Shown piece after piece: positions 55,244 to 64,000 of a stretch of DNA of 64,000 bases. Both the position numbers and the translations under genes were made by a program. Every line of letters begins with the position of its first letter. The stretch's first letter is position 1. The stretch is from Parapristionchus giblindavisi (lineage: Eukaryota > Nematoda > Chromadorea > Rhabditida > Diplogasteridae): positions 310,001 to 374,000 of the forward strand of contig CALSFV010000244.1 of the NCBI GenBank assembly GCA_943737045.1, written 5' to 3'. Under the pieces are notes generated by a model. That model was not told the origin of the DNA and did no database searches. It was given only the letters and a program-made list of their open reading frames with translations.

Positions 55244-56352
55244 ATGGAGTTCAAGAAACGTGAAGACTGTCAGATTAATAAAAGTGGATTCTTCTACCAA
55301 ATCTCTCAAGGTATGAGAGGATTCTCGAGAGGGTTATGGTAATTAATATTTCAGATGAATTTCTTCATTGCTCAGATTCATTAACTCCTCGAGTAATTAC
55401 ATGGATGAAGGGGTTTGTTGCTCTTTTTTATTTCGTAGAAGCTGAAACCCATAAAAATATTACAAATATTTCAATAAAAACAATTGAATTTAGAAATAAG
55501 CGTACAGAGACAGTAATTGACTATGACATGTCATTCGGAGTTGTGGGTGATTCTTTCTTCTTGAAAAAGGTTAATTTTTATACATATAGAAATATTCAGT
55601 AAAATCTATATTCAGGGCAACATGATAAAGAAAGCTGAACTACTAAAGGATCAAATCGTAATCATTGATTTTGTAATGGTAAAACACAAATATTTTTGCA
55701 AGTTGAAAATGTTTATTTTTAAAATTTATATATTTTACAGATTGAAGAAGGAGTAAAAGTTCATTTCGAATGGCATTGTCCACATTATTTCATTGAAAGA
55801 AATAATGATCTAAATATATCATTTGCCATTCCAATTAATGAAGATTATCGATCAAAAAATGAAATTAAATTTCATTTTTCGATTGATGAGCTGGAGAAAT
55901 GCGATCAAATTCATGTACATGGGTAAGTACGATTTACGCTATGTACATATATCTGATTTTTTTTAAATGACAAGATTTTCCTTATTTCTAGCAACTGTAT
56001 AAATCTTGGAAATCCTTCATCCATTCGTCGATATCAATCAGACTCAGAAGAAAATTTGGAGAAAAAAGAATTACCTAGGGTATGGTTTTGTTAAAAGGTT
56101 AAAAAAAGGTAAAGGTTCAACCCGTTATTCAAGGCAAACGAAGGGGGGTCACTGCTAGGCCAGTCATAAGTGTTACCGGCTTAGTTATTCGATCGATTCA
56201 CGTTGGAATTATTACAGATTTGCTATCGATCAGTAATATTCAATAATTGGATCTTCTATATATCTATTGTAGGAGATTTAATATCAGTGAATATGCATGA
56301 TCTCTCATATGAAACTATGACGACAAAGTAAGTGGAAAGAATTAGATATGAC

Positions 56353-56476
56353 GTTAAAGGCATATCCCAAGCTAATTTCACTCTCCGCATTAGCAATACT
56401 CTCTCGCAGACAAAGAAAGCGAGAGAATGTGGCCAGAGCGGAGGCATTCAAATTAGCTTGGGGTGTCGTTTTAAAG
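56353..56476. repeat. TTAAAGGCACACC-family palindrome
   Basis: Complete copy in the intron before the exon at 56490, ending 13 bases from its acceptor. Confidence 0.85.
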
Positions 56477-56716
56477 GAAATTATTCTAGTTTGGAAAAGG
56501 GTTCGATAATTGTTGGAATTGATGAGAATGGAATAGTAAATGTGCAGCCATACATTGGCCAGTATCTGCTCTCTGCTAAACTACCAAAGAAGTATATCGT
56601 AAGTTGAATGTCTCTTTCTCTCTCTCCTTTTCTCTCTCCCTTTCTCTCTCTCGATCTATTATCTTCTCTTCTCCAGGTCTCAACCTCTCTCTCTTTAAAT
56701 CTCATTCTCCCTCATC

Positions 56717-56891
56717 CTCTGGTATTTCAATTCTTAAAATCTACTTACACTTTCACTTTAAGTAGACTTGTAAGTCTACTTAAAGTGAGACGCAAGTTTA
56801 CTTAAAGTGGAAAAGTGACGTCCCTCACTTGAAGTTTACTTAAAGTAAACTTCAAGTCAGTGACGTATTTTAAGTTTTGAAATACCAGAGT
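56717..56891. repeat. CTCTGGTATTTC-family palindrome
   Basis: The ends CTCTGGTATTTCAATTCTTA and TTTTGAAATACCAGAG, with AAGTAGACTTGTAAGTCTAC near the left arm. It fills much of the intron before the split exon. Confidence 0.85.
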
Positions 56892-56976
56892 CATTCCCTC
56901 TTGATCTCTATCTCTCCCTTGCGCTCTTTTTTCTTTTCTTTTCCATCTTACATTTTCAGAACCAAGCTAATATGCA

Positions 56977-57232
56977 TTAGGGTTCCGCATTCGTGCACTA
57001 AGTCGTTCAATTTGTGCAATCGTGCAGAGTCCTGCATCATTTTCATTCATCAGCGACGTTTAGCGGTCGCTATTTGCAATGCTTTAGTGGAATTTGCATT
57101 TATATAACAAAGAAAATGCCGATAAAGCATTGCAAATAGCGACCGCTAAATGTCGCTGATGAATGAAAATGATGCACGACTCTGCACGATTGCACACATT
57201 GAACGACTTAGTGCACGAATGCGGAACCCTAA
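56977..57232. mobile_element. Palindromic MITE inserted in a coding exon
   Basis: 256 bp with inverted arms of about 110 bases. The ends are TTAGGGTTCCGCATTCGTGC and its complement. It is flanked by a perfect 6-bp duplication, TATGCA (56971-56976 and 57233-57238). The arms are nearly identical, so the insertion is probably recent. Confidence 0.92.
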
Positions 57233-57715
57233 TATGCATGAATTGATCGTCACGAATAAGCAGAGAATTGAAGAACTCCAAAGAAAAGTAGAAACTGAGA
57301 AGAAGGAGAAAAATGAACTAGAGAAGAGGAATGAAATAATGGCAGTGGAAATGAAAGAACTCCAACATAAATATAATAGATTACTAGTCAGAGTATGATA
57401 TTAACGCTTCTAATATAGATGAAAATAAATTCTACTTTCAGATTTCAAAATGGGATAGTGAAAATGTTCAGAAGAAATAATTATTAACCTACAGATTTCC
57501 AACTTGCCAGGACTTATTGTTATTGCTCACATCGTAACCTGAAAACTTTATTCTCTTTGTACTTTATTTTATATTTCGCTTCCTTGATATTTTTCAAAAT
57601 TTTCTATCAAGGAGAAGATTCGGGTTTATAACATTATTTCTTCTTGTTTATTTATTTATTTATTTATTTATTTGATTCTCTTGTGTGCATGAATCTGATG
57701 ATGCTTCAAAAAGAG

Positions 57716-57966
57716 TAAAGGTAAAGGTCCAAAGCACATACCCTGCTGGTGATCACTGCTATGCCAGCGATCTTTCAAGGCCAATTCAGTCCGGAGGGCC
57801 TAATCTCTTCTTCGGACCTACTTTACCGCGTGATCTAGTCACTTCCAATCCCCCTTTCGGGCGTCTTGGTGAGGCGGAGGCGGTGAAGCGACCGGGAATC
57901 GAACCCAGGACAGATGGAATGATGGGGCGCGCTATAGATCACTACACCACTTGGCCTCCGCCCCCC
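57716..57966 (-). mobile_element. tRNA-derived SINE
   Basis: On the minus strand a tRNA-like head (A box GCCAAGTGGTGTAGTG, B box GGTTCGATTCCC) is followed by a body with AGTGACTAGATCA and CCTCCGGA motifs, ending in TACCTTTACC repeats. Body fragments recur at about 62470-62640 and 56105-56165. A run of C flanks the head. Confidence 0.7.
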
Positions 57967-60277
57967 CCCCCCACCAACAAGAGTGGGAACTCGAAAGAGG
58001 CCACTTTCCAAGCCTTAAAAACACTCGGAAACTCGAAATTTAAATTAGGCGCGAAAAGGTGCGGGAATTCAAATTTGCACTTTCGACTGCGAGATACCCA
58101 TGACAAAAGAAGGTGATAAGTAAAAGAAAAATAAATTTCAGATTTACTTAATTTTTAGAACACAGAAAGTGGCAACCGGAAAATTGGAATTTGAATTCAC
58201 CCGCTCCTTATTCGCGCATGCGAATTCAAATTTTGAGTTTTAGATTTCTTGTGCAATTGTCGTCATTGTATTGTGTGTTTAGAACCAATCAATAATTTCA
58301 ATTTACAAAAATGATAATTAAAGTATCCTTCGGCCAACATAGCATATGTGTTCTCCTGACCATTCTAGAAAATTCTTTTGTTGATGACTTGACACCAAAA
58401 CCACACCCCGACGAGCTACAGCTCCGAAATCGGTCGATTTCGGCTTCAAAAAAGTCTGACGACGTCTCTCGACGCCGAAAGTGAAGATTTGCATAAAAGC
58501 TCGTGCAACCTTGTTAGGTACCCTATGGACAGCCAAAAAATGAATTATTATGTTGGGGTCAGAAAATGTGCCAACTACCCCCTGATTTTATTCGATTCTC
58601 ACGCGAAACGCGTGATATATCAACATTAGTCACGCTTATGTGATCTCTACCTTCCTTTTCCTCTTCCTCTACCTCTCCTTCTTCCTCTCCCTCTCCCTCC
58701 ACCTCTCTCTCTCACCACTTGTTTACGTGATTGGATTGATGAGACAACGAAAATAAAATGTAAATGGTCGATCAGGATACGAGAGATGGACGATGATAGA
58801 TGGACACGACGATGCTGCACGTATTGGTTACCATATTCTTATGTAAAGCGGCATTCTACCGGTCAACCTGTGGATAGCACTACCTCGCTCGGAGCATACC
58901 TCGCTATACAAGAAGCTTGAAGAGAAGATAGTTCAGACATAGGGTGAAATTGGGGTATACATATATCAGTATTCAAGGCGCAACACTTTGAGGGAATAGA
59001 GGGAGCACCCGGAGATACCCCGGGATCACATTTAGAGGGGGAATCTGCTGTACTGTATACCGCCATCTTTGTATGAACTGTTCTCTGAACCTCACGTTAG
59101 TTCAGCCTCTGTAATAGCGGGGCAACAATGAAGGAAGGGCGAATCACGTTTTCCAACTTATAAAGAGGGCGAGGCGGATGCCAAGCGGGTTTGGTTGGCT
59201 GCATTAGAGAGGGTGTGCGTGCAAGATGGCATCAAATGATTCTCTCTGTCACACTCTCCGCCGCGCCACCAAACCTGTATGAGGTTCGCCGCTCTGACTA
59301 ATAAACTATCGTCTCGCAATTATGATATTGTGAAAACACACCAAACAGCGCACCACAGTTATGGCAAAAGTAGCCTCAGCATCTCTTTTGCCCCGCTATT
59401 TCCATCTCTCTCGCATTTTGAACTAACGTGATCTCATATAACATGAAGAAAAGATTGGGTCTTACTAAAATTTTCATCATTCTCTTAGACAGGAACAGGA
59501 AATAACGTGACATGCAGATCAGACTCCAAAATCAAGGGAGATTCTATTTTCGGGTTTTGTAAGCAAACGGGTCGCTCGTGAAAAAACTATTGTACCTGTA
59601 TTGGAAACGGGACCCTGAATTAGAGAAGTTTAACCCGTTTCTTGTTACATATGTTTTGAAATAGTGATTTTCCTCTAAGTAGTTTAATAGATGTTTTAAT
59701 GTCAATGATAACTTATTTCGAAATCTTCTGTTATCTCTCTATAAAACAAATGAGACGCGCTAACATGAGACGTCCCCACCCCTTTGCCCAATACATTATT
59801 TCATTTTATCTTGAGAGTTTATTGATTACTTATTATTTCAAATTATTTCTCTCTCTCTCTCTCGCCTTTGTGCTGTCTAGCATGATTCATTCGTCATTTC
59901 AGCTATAAATTTGCGGAATTAGCGTAAAGTATTGTATGCAAATATGCAATAGTATGCAATAGTATGTAATAGTATGCAAATAGTATAGTATGCAAAGTAT
60001 AGTAAGTATAGTATGTATAGTATGCAGGATAACTTTAGCAGTCCTTTCCGATCCTACAATATTCGTCTTCCCTTGTATACAGCCTATGACGTCAATCGCT
60101 CCTTTTCTCGAGTTTCTTTTTTTGAAATTGTATGAAATATATTTAAGGGAGGGCGACCTCACTCAATGTACTCTTCACCGCGCTCACTATTTTTCTGTTA
60201 TCTAACAGCGAGAGAGTGTATAGTCTTGAAGAGAACGTTGACAAAGGTGTCAGCCACTTTATTCAAACTTTGTTTAG
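57967..60277. other. Intergenic, repeats only
   Basis: Contains a fragment of the GGCGCACTAAAAAATAGTGG family (about 57975-58240), a pyrimidine-rich tract (58640-58715), an inverted-repeat element with CACGTTAGTTCA ends (about 59091-59432), and a TATGCAATAG-type minisatellite (about 59935-60025). A degenerate palindrome lies at about 60145-60260. No gene is supported. Confidence 0.6.
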
Positions 60278-62298
60278 ATGAGATCTCTAACCGCACAAGA
60301 CATCGCTGCATTGAGAGTGGCGAAACTGCTCTCTTCTGGTCAATTTCCCGTCGATACTACAGTTTCGGACGATCTTTCGAATGCCATAGTTCGAAATTTG
60401 AGTCAAATCTCTAAACTCAATGCGGATACCATGAAGAAGTTGACACCGGATCATTTCAAAATATCGGAGGTTTGTGATCAGTTGAGCATTACAACTCAGA
60501 GAGAGAGAGAGAGAAAGGTGCGGTGAGTCATGGCAGGGGCCCTCCATAGATCAATGAGTTCCAATTTTCTTTCTTCTATTCATCGGTTCATCGTGTTTAT
60601 ATTTGATTGTCTTTCAACATCTGTGCTCGAAGAATACAGAAAATAGTGCATTATAAATTGAAGCTAACAACCCACGTAGCGGTAAAAGCTCCGTCCAAAG
60701 TGGCTGCATAAAGAGATAGCGTTAGCGATTTGATATGAATATTTCTTTGTTCGGTCAATTTTCAATTTTCGTTTGTGCGAAAATGTTCTAAAAACCTCAT
60801 TTTGAACTGTTTTGTGTTTTCAACATAATTATCCGCTGCACAATGGCTTAAAAATGGTGGGCTACACTGCACGCCTCTTGCTAGCGGTTACGGGGCAGGA
60901 CTCGTATACTCTGTTTCTGGTTCTGGTTCTTGTTCCTGGTTCCTGATTTGGTTAGCATAAAATCGCGAATGATGAGGAGGAGGCGATGTGTTGTGATTGA
61001 GTGGCTCGCTGGTAGCAATTCGACAATTCTCGAATTTTAAGTCGAAACATGTTTTTTAAAATATTTTAAGGTTGCTATTTCGGATTGTACTTTTGACGAA
61101 GATTCATTGTCCATTATTCTCTCTCATCCGCTGCAGAAGCTCTCAACTACAAACAAATTCCGTAAAGGTTGGTTAATCACATTTTTGGCAAAGTCAAGTC
61201 ACACACTATTCACTAAATGAGTGATATCGGAGTAATTGAAGAGGAAAAAAGCGAAAATTTAATTAAAAAAAGGATGATAGGATGGGGATGATACGCATGC
61301 TTGATTTAGTTGATTCAATATTGATTCATTATAATTCTCGAATTCAGAAATGGGTGGAAGCGATATTTCGTTCCCAATTAGTGTTCCATCGCTAACGCAT
61401 TGGGATCTTACAGGATCGTGTATAAAGAACGAGGATTTACTGCAATCGGCAAGTTATTAAAGGGAGCGTTACCTCTCTTCAATGGTCTATTCATAACGCT
61501 CTGTTCTCTCACAACGAGAGAGCATTGCACATGGAAGAGACCATTGAGAGAGGTTACGCTCTCTTTAAGATTATGTAATAGTAAATTAATAGGCGAATAA
61601 CATTCTTTTAAGATCGGATTAATGCCAAATCTACGTACATTAATTCTATCACATACGGGAGTCGATAACGCGGTTCTCGATAAGATTACGAACGTTAGCG
61701 TAATTTAAAATATTTAAAAAAATAATTTAGAAAATTTTTAGAAATAATTTAGGGGTTGCGCCCTCGGGCATAGAAAAATAAATTAATGGCTCGTTAAAAA
61801 ATAGTGAAAAACCGAAATCGGCACGCCTTTTCGGTTCGACATTAGGTCCTGTCTTATGGCTAACCCTCCCCCAGCACAGTTCGGTCAATTCCCTCTAAGA
61901 AACACGTTTAATAGCTTGCATGTGAGCGTCTGGACAGAAAAGCCAGTTGCTTGAACAAAATCTGAAAAAAAAGATCCGTCTATCTCTTTTTTTTTGTTGG
62001 TTTTTTCGTCATAACTTTTTTTAAAACTCAACCGAACAAGTCCAGATTTTCAGGGATAATTTTTTTATATGATGTTCAAAGCTGCCTCATTTTTACAGCT
62101 CAACAACAAATTGGTGAGCATCGACTTATCATATACGTCAGTATTCAACATTGCTCCGATCGGAAGACTGACAAGCATTAAAGTTCTTTCGCTCCGCTCA
62201 TTAAATCTGAAGCTCAAGGACAACGAAGACATTTTGAGTGGACTCACGAGTTTGGAAGTTCTCGATCTCTCTACTGATATCGACGACAGATATTACAT
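60278..62298 (+). CDS. Leucine-rich-repeat protein, ZYG-11-like, 5' portion
   Basis: Exons: 60278-60469, 61071-61167, 61348-61448, 61613-61699, 62099-62298 (ends phase 2). The start MRSLTAQDIAALRVAKLLSS follows an acceptor-like TTTAG, so trans-splicing or an upstream exon is possible. LRR character is clear in MPNLRTLILSHTGVDNAVLD, NKLVSIDLSYTSVFNIAPIG, IKVLSLRSLNLKL and ILSGLTSLEVLDLSTDIDD. The architecture (short helical N-terminus, then irregular LRRs) resembles ZYG-11/ZER-1-type substrate receptors of CUL-2 ubiquitin ligases. That is a family inference without alignment. The join at 61448 uses a GC donor (GCAAGT). No further exons are recognised before the window edge, so the gene is incomplete here or truncated. 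Confidence 0.75.
61459..61569. repeat. TAAAGGGAGCGTTACCTC-family palindrome
   Basis: Complete copy (GAGACCATTGAGAGAGGT in the right arm) in the GC-AG intron of the LRR gene. Confidence 0.85.
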
Positions 62299-62469
62299 GT
62301 ATGAGCCTTATTGTTATAGTATCGTAGTTATTAGCACACTCATAGTCAGCCAGTTTAATATTCTGAAATTTTTTTTTAAAAATTTTTTTGTGGATACCTC
62401 CGTGTGAATCTCTCTTGTACATGAGTTTCGGACAAAATGTTCAACGTAAAAGTTGTTCTACTCAAAAAG

Positions 62470-62640
62470 ACGCCCGAAAGGGGAATTGGCAGTGACTAGA
62501 TCATGCGGTAAAGTAGGTCCGAAGAAGAGATTAGGCCCTCCGGAATGAATTGGCCTTGAAATATCACTGGCCTAGCAGTGATAACCCGCAGGACTTCGTG
62601 TGCCTTGAATAACGGGTTGTACCTTTACCTTTTTTACCTT
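62470..62640 (+). mobile_element. SINE body fragment
   Basis: Matches the body of the element at 57716-57966 in the opposite orientation, ending in TACCTTTACC repeats. The tRNA-like head is absent. Confidence 0.6.
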
Positions 62641-62951
62641 TACTCAAAAAGATCTTCAATATGAGTACGAACATGAAGGGTTTGACAACATAAATATTTT
62701 CGACTCATCCTCAGGCCAATTTTTCTCAAAATAGGGGTCTATCGATTTTTGTAGTTTTACACTCATTCGAATTTTTTTGCTCTATAAAATAAGGTAAAAA
62801 CTATTGTGCGATTTTGCGATTTAAAATTTTAATTAATTTTACAATGTTTTGAGGAGGTAAAAATCAGTTTGCGATCAGATCTCCGAACCGTCCTATAGCG
62901 AGCTTTGTTGCCCTGCATACATGTAATTAATCGATACTAACATTCAACCTA

Positions 62952-64000
62952 CAGTACCGTCCAAAAGTATACCAAAAAGTACATTTTTCGTCATAACTTT
63001 TTTCAAACTCAACCGATCCTGTCCAGCCAAATTGAGATATGTGAAGCTTCTAACTTGAGTGAAAAGACGTTTGAGGGAAGGAAATAGGTCTCTAAGATAT
63101 TAGTGTAGTCCTCCTTCCCCATAATTCCCTTCACATGGTCCAGGGGAACAACCCCAACTGCCGAGAAATAACCCCACAAAATCAACGATACTCCTCCAAG
63201 CTTCAAGGTGAGCAGATGGTAGCTCCCATCAAATCTAGTGTTAACCGGATGACGAAAATGATCTATTCCCACCGTACCAAACATCAGAAACTTGTTTTCG
63301 TCTGAGAATACGACCTACTACCACTGTTTTGGGGTCCAATTCAGATCGTTGATGTTGTGGGGTTGTTTCTCTTTAGATGGGATTGGTACCCTGGCCCATA
63401 TGAAGGGAATTGTAAAGAAGGACGAGTTCGTCAATATCCTGGAGATCCATTTCCTTCCCTCAAACATCGTTTCAGCCAAGTTTAGAAGCTTTAGATATCC
63501 AAATTTGTTGAAATTCCGGCGTTTCTTGCTTGGTGTCCGTTGCATTGAGCGTCGGATTCTCCTTCTGGATACGGGCAATCAGACGATCAGAGGTCGTAGT
63601 CGTCTTGCGAGGTCGTCCATTAATCTTCTTCATTGTTTGAGCATAGATTGGAGCTATGATGACCTTGTGAATGGTCGAAACAGACACCCGGAAATACAGT
63701 GAGAGGATGACTGCGGACAGTCCCATCTGACGTCAACGACGAATGAATTCTCGCTCTGCTATCGGTAGATTCTTGCTCCCAAGAGGCCGTGTAATAGTTT
63801 TACAACGATATAGCACACATTGGTAGCGAAATTAATGGGAAAACTCAGAAGAAATCGAAGAGAACGAAAATCTCATTTTTTCGACTTTTGATAAATTCGA
63901 AATAAATTTTACCATAGTGTTCAACCGGGGTATTTATTTGTTTAAAACGCGTAAAAACACTCTCAAAATAATCCCTGAAAAGCTGGACAGGATCGGTTGA
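62952..64000 (-). mobile_element. Tc1-like transposon, internally rearranged, cut by the window edge
   Basis: Starts CAGTACCGTCCAAAAGTATA after a TA. The window ends in TGGACAGGATCGGTTGA, the complement of a motif inside the left end (63013-63029), so the right end lies just outside. A minus-strand N-terminal helix-turn-helix fragment (63726-63472; GRPRKTTTTSDRLIARIQKE) and a C-terminal catalytic-domain fragment (63284-63009; LILWGYFSAVGVVPLDHVKG) are separated by an inverted second C-terminal fragment on the plus strand (63292-63480; LMLWGCFSLDGIGTLAHMKG). It cannot encode a working transposase as arranged. Related end fragments lie at about 37016-37100 and 61985-62070. Confidence 0.85.

Larger units (their letters stand above)
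55244..57480 (+). pseudogene. Unrecognised coiled-coil protein gene, coding exon split by a transposon
   Basis: Exons: 55244-55310, 55355-55569, 55616-55678, 55741-55922, 55992-56079, 56273-56327, 56490-56598, 56960-57392 (interrupted) and 57442-57480. Readable parts: MEFKKREDCQINKSGFFYQI, RVITWMKGFVALFYFVEAE, VKVHFEWHCPHYFIE, and a C-terminal coiled coil (QRIEELQRKVETEKKEKNEL). The exon starting at 56960 is split by a palindromic element at 56977-57232 that introduces a stop after six codons. Without the insert and one target copy the frame runs through to the TAA at 57478-57480. The exon 5 to exon 6 join is off by one base, so a small exon or weak donor is missed there. A beta-rich N-terminal domain plus coiled coil is suggested. 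No family is named. Confidence 0.7.

Noticed and set aside
57084..57281. Mirror open frames around 56877-57281
   Set aside because: They arise from the two arms of the palindromic insertion.

Overview
This is eukaryotic DNA with short, intron-dense genes: exons are mostly 30-150 nt, introns often under 100 nt, and 3' splice sites read TTNCAG. The gene content (a PMCA calcium pump, a TRPM-type channel, a ZYG-11-like leucine-rich-repeat protein, small secreted helical proteins) and the style of splice sites (many donors read GTACGG) point to a nematode. The intron density suggests a diplogastrid such as Pristionchus, but that is inference. All gene models come from splice-site phase and reading frame only; no transcript evidence was available.

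Layout. (1) 47-14999, plus strand: the C-terminal half of a plasma-membrane Ca2+-ATPase, with alternative 3' ends. One end carries a calmodulin-binding helix and stops at 10389. A second 3' exon set carries a different calmodulin-binding helix and a PDZ-type tail, stopping at 14999. (2) 18326-18799: the 3' end of an unrecognised gene, followed by a 54-bp satellite (about 19390-21080). (3) 21786-23564: a small, Cys-containing, probably secreted protein with no recognised family. (4) 24391-35545, minus strand: a 25-exon TRPM-type channel that lacks the long TRPM N-terminal region and has tandemly duplicated C-terminal exons. Degenerate pieces of a second copy lie just upstream at about 37828-39262. 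(5) 39733-42885: a large foldback element that has itself received a hAT element and a solo LTR. (6) 43299-46434 and 49812-52047, plus strand: two paralogous small secreted proteins with identical exon lengths in the N-terminal part, unrelated tails and a shared promoter motif. (7) 55244-57480: an unrecognised coiled-coil protein gene whose penultimate exon is broken by a palindromic transposon. (8) 60278-62298: the start of a leucine-rich-repeat (ZYG-11-like) gene, then a scrambled Tc1-like transposon running off the right edge.

Much of the space between and inside genes is non-autonomous DNA transposons. One palindromic family (ends TTAAAGGCACACC) has at least a dozen copies, mostly in introns or just upstream of genes. 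Other palindromic families, tRNA-derived elements, nested insertions and a (TAA)n tract close to a splice site are also present. There is no operon-like arrangement and no CRISPR, rRNA or convincing functional tRNA.
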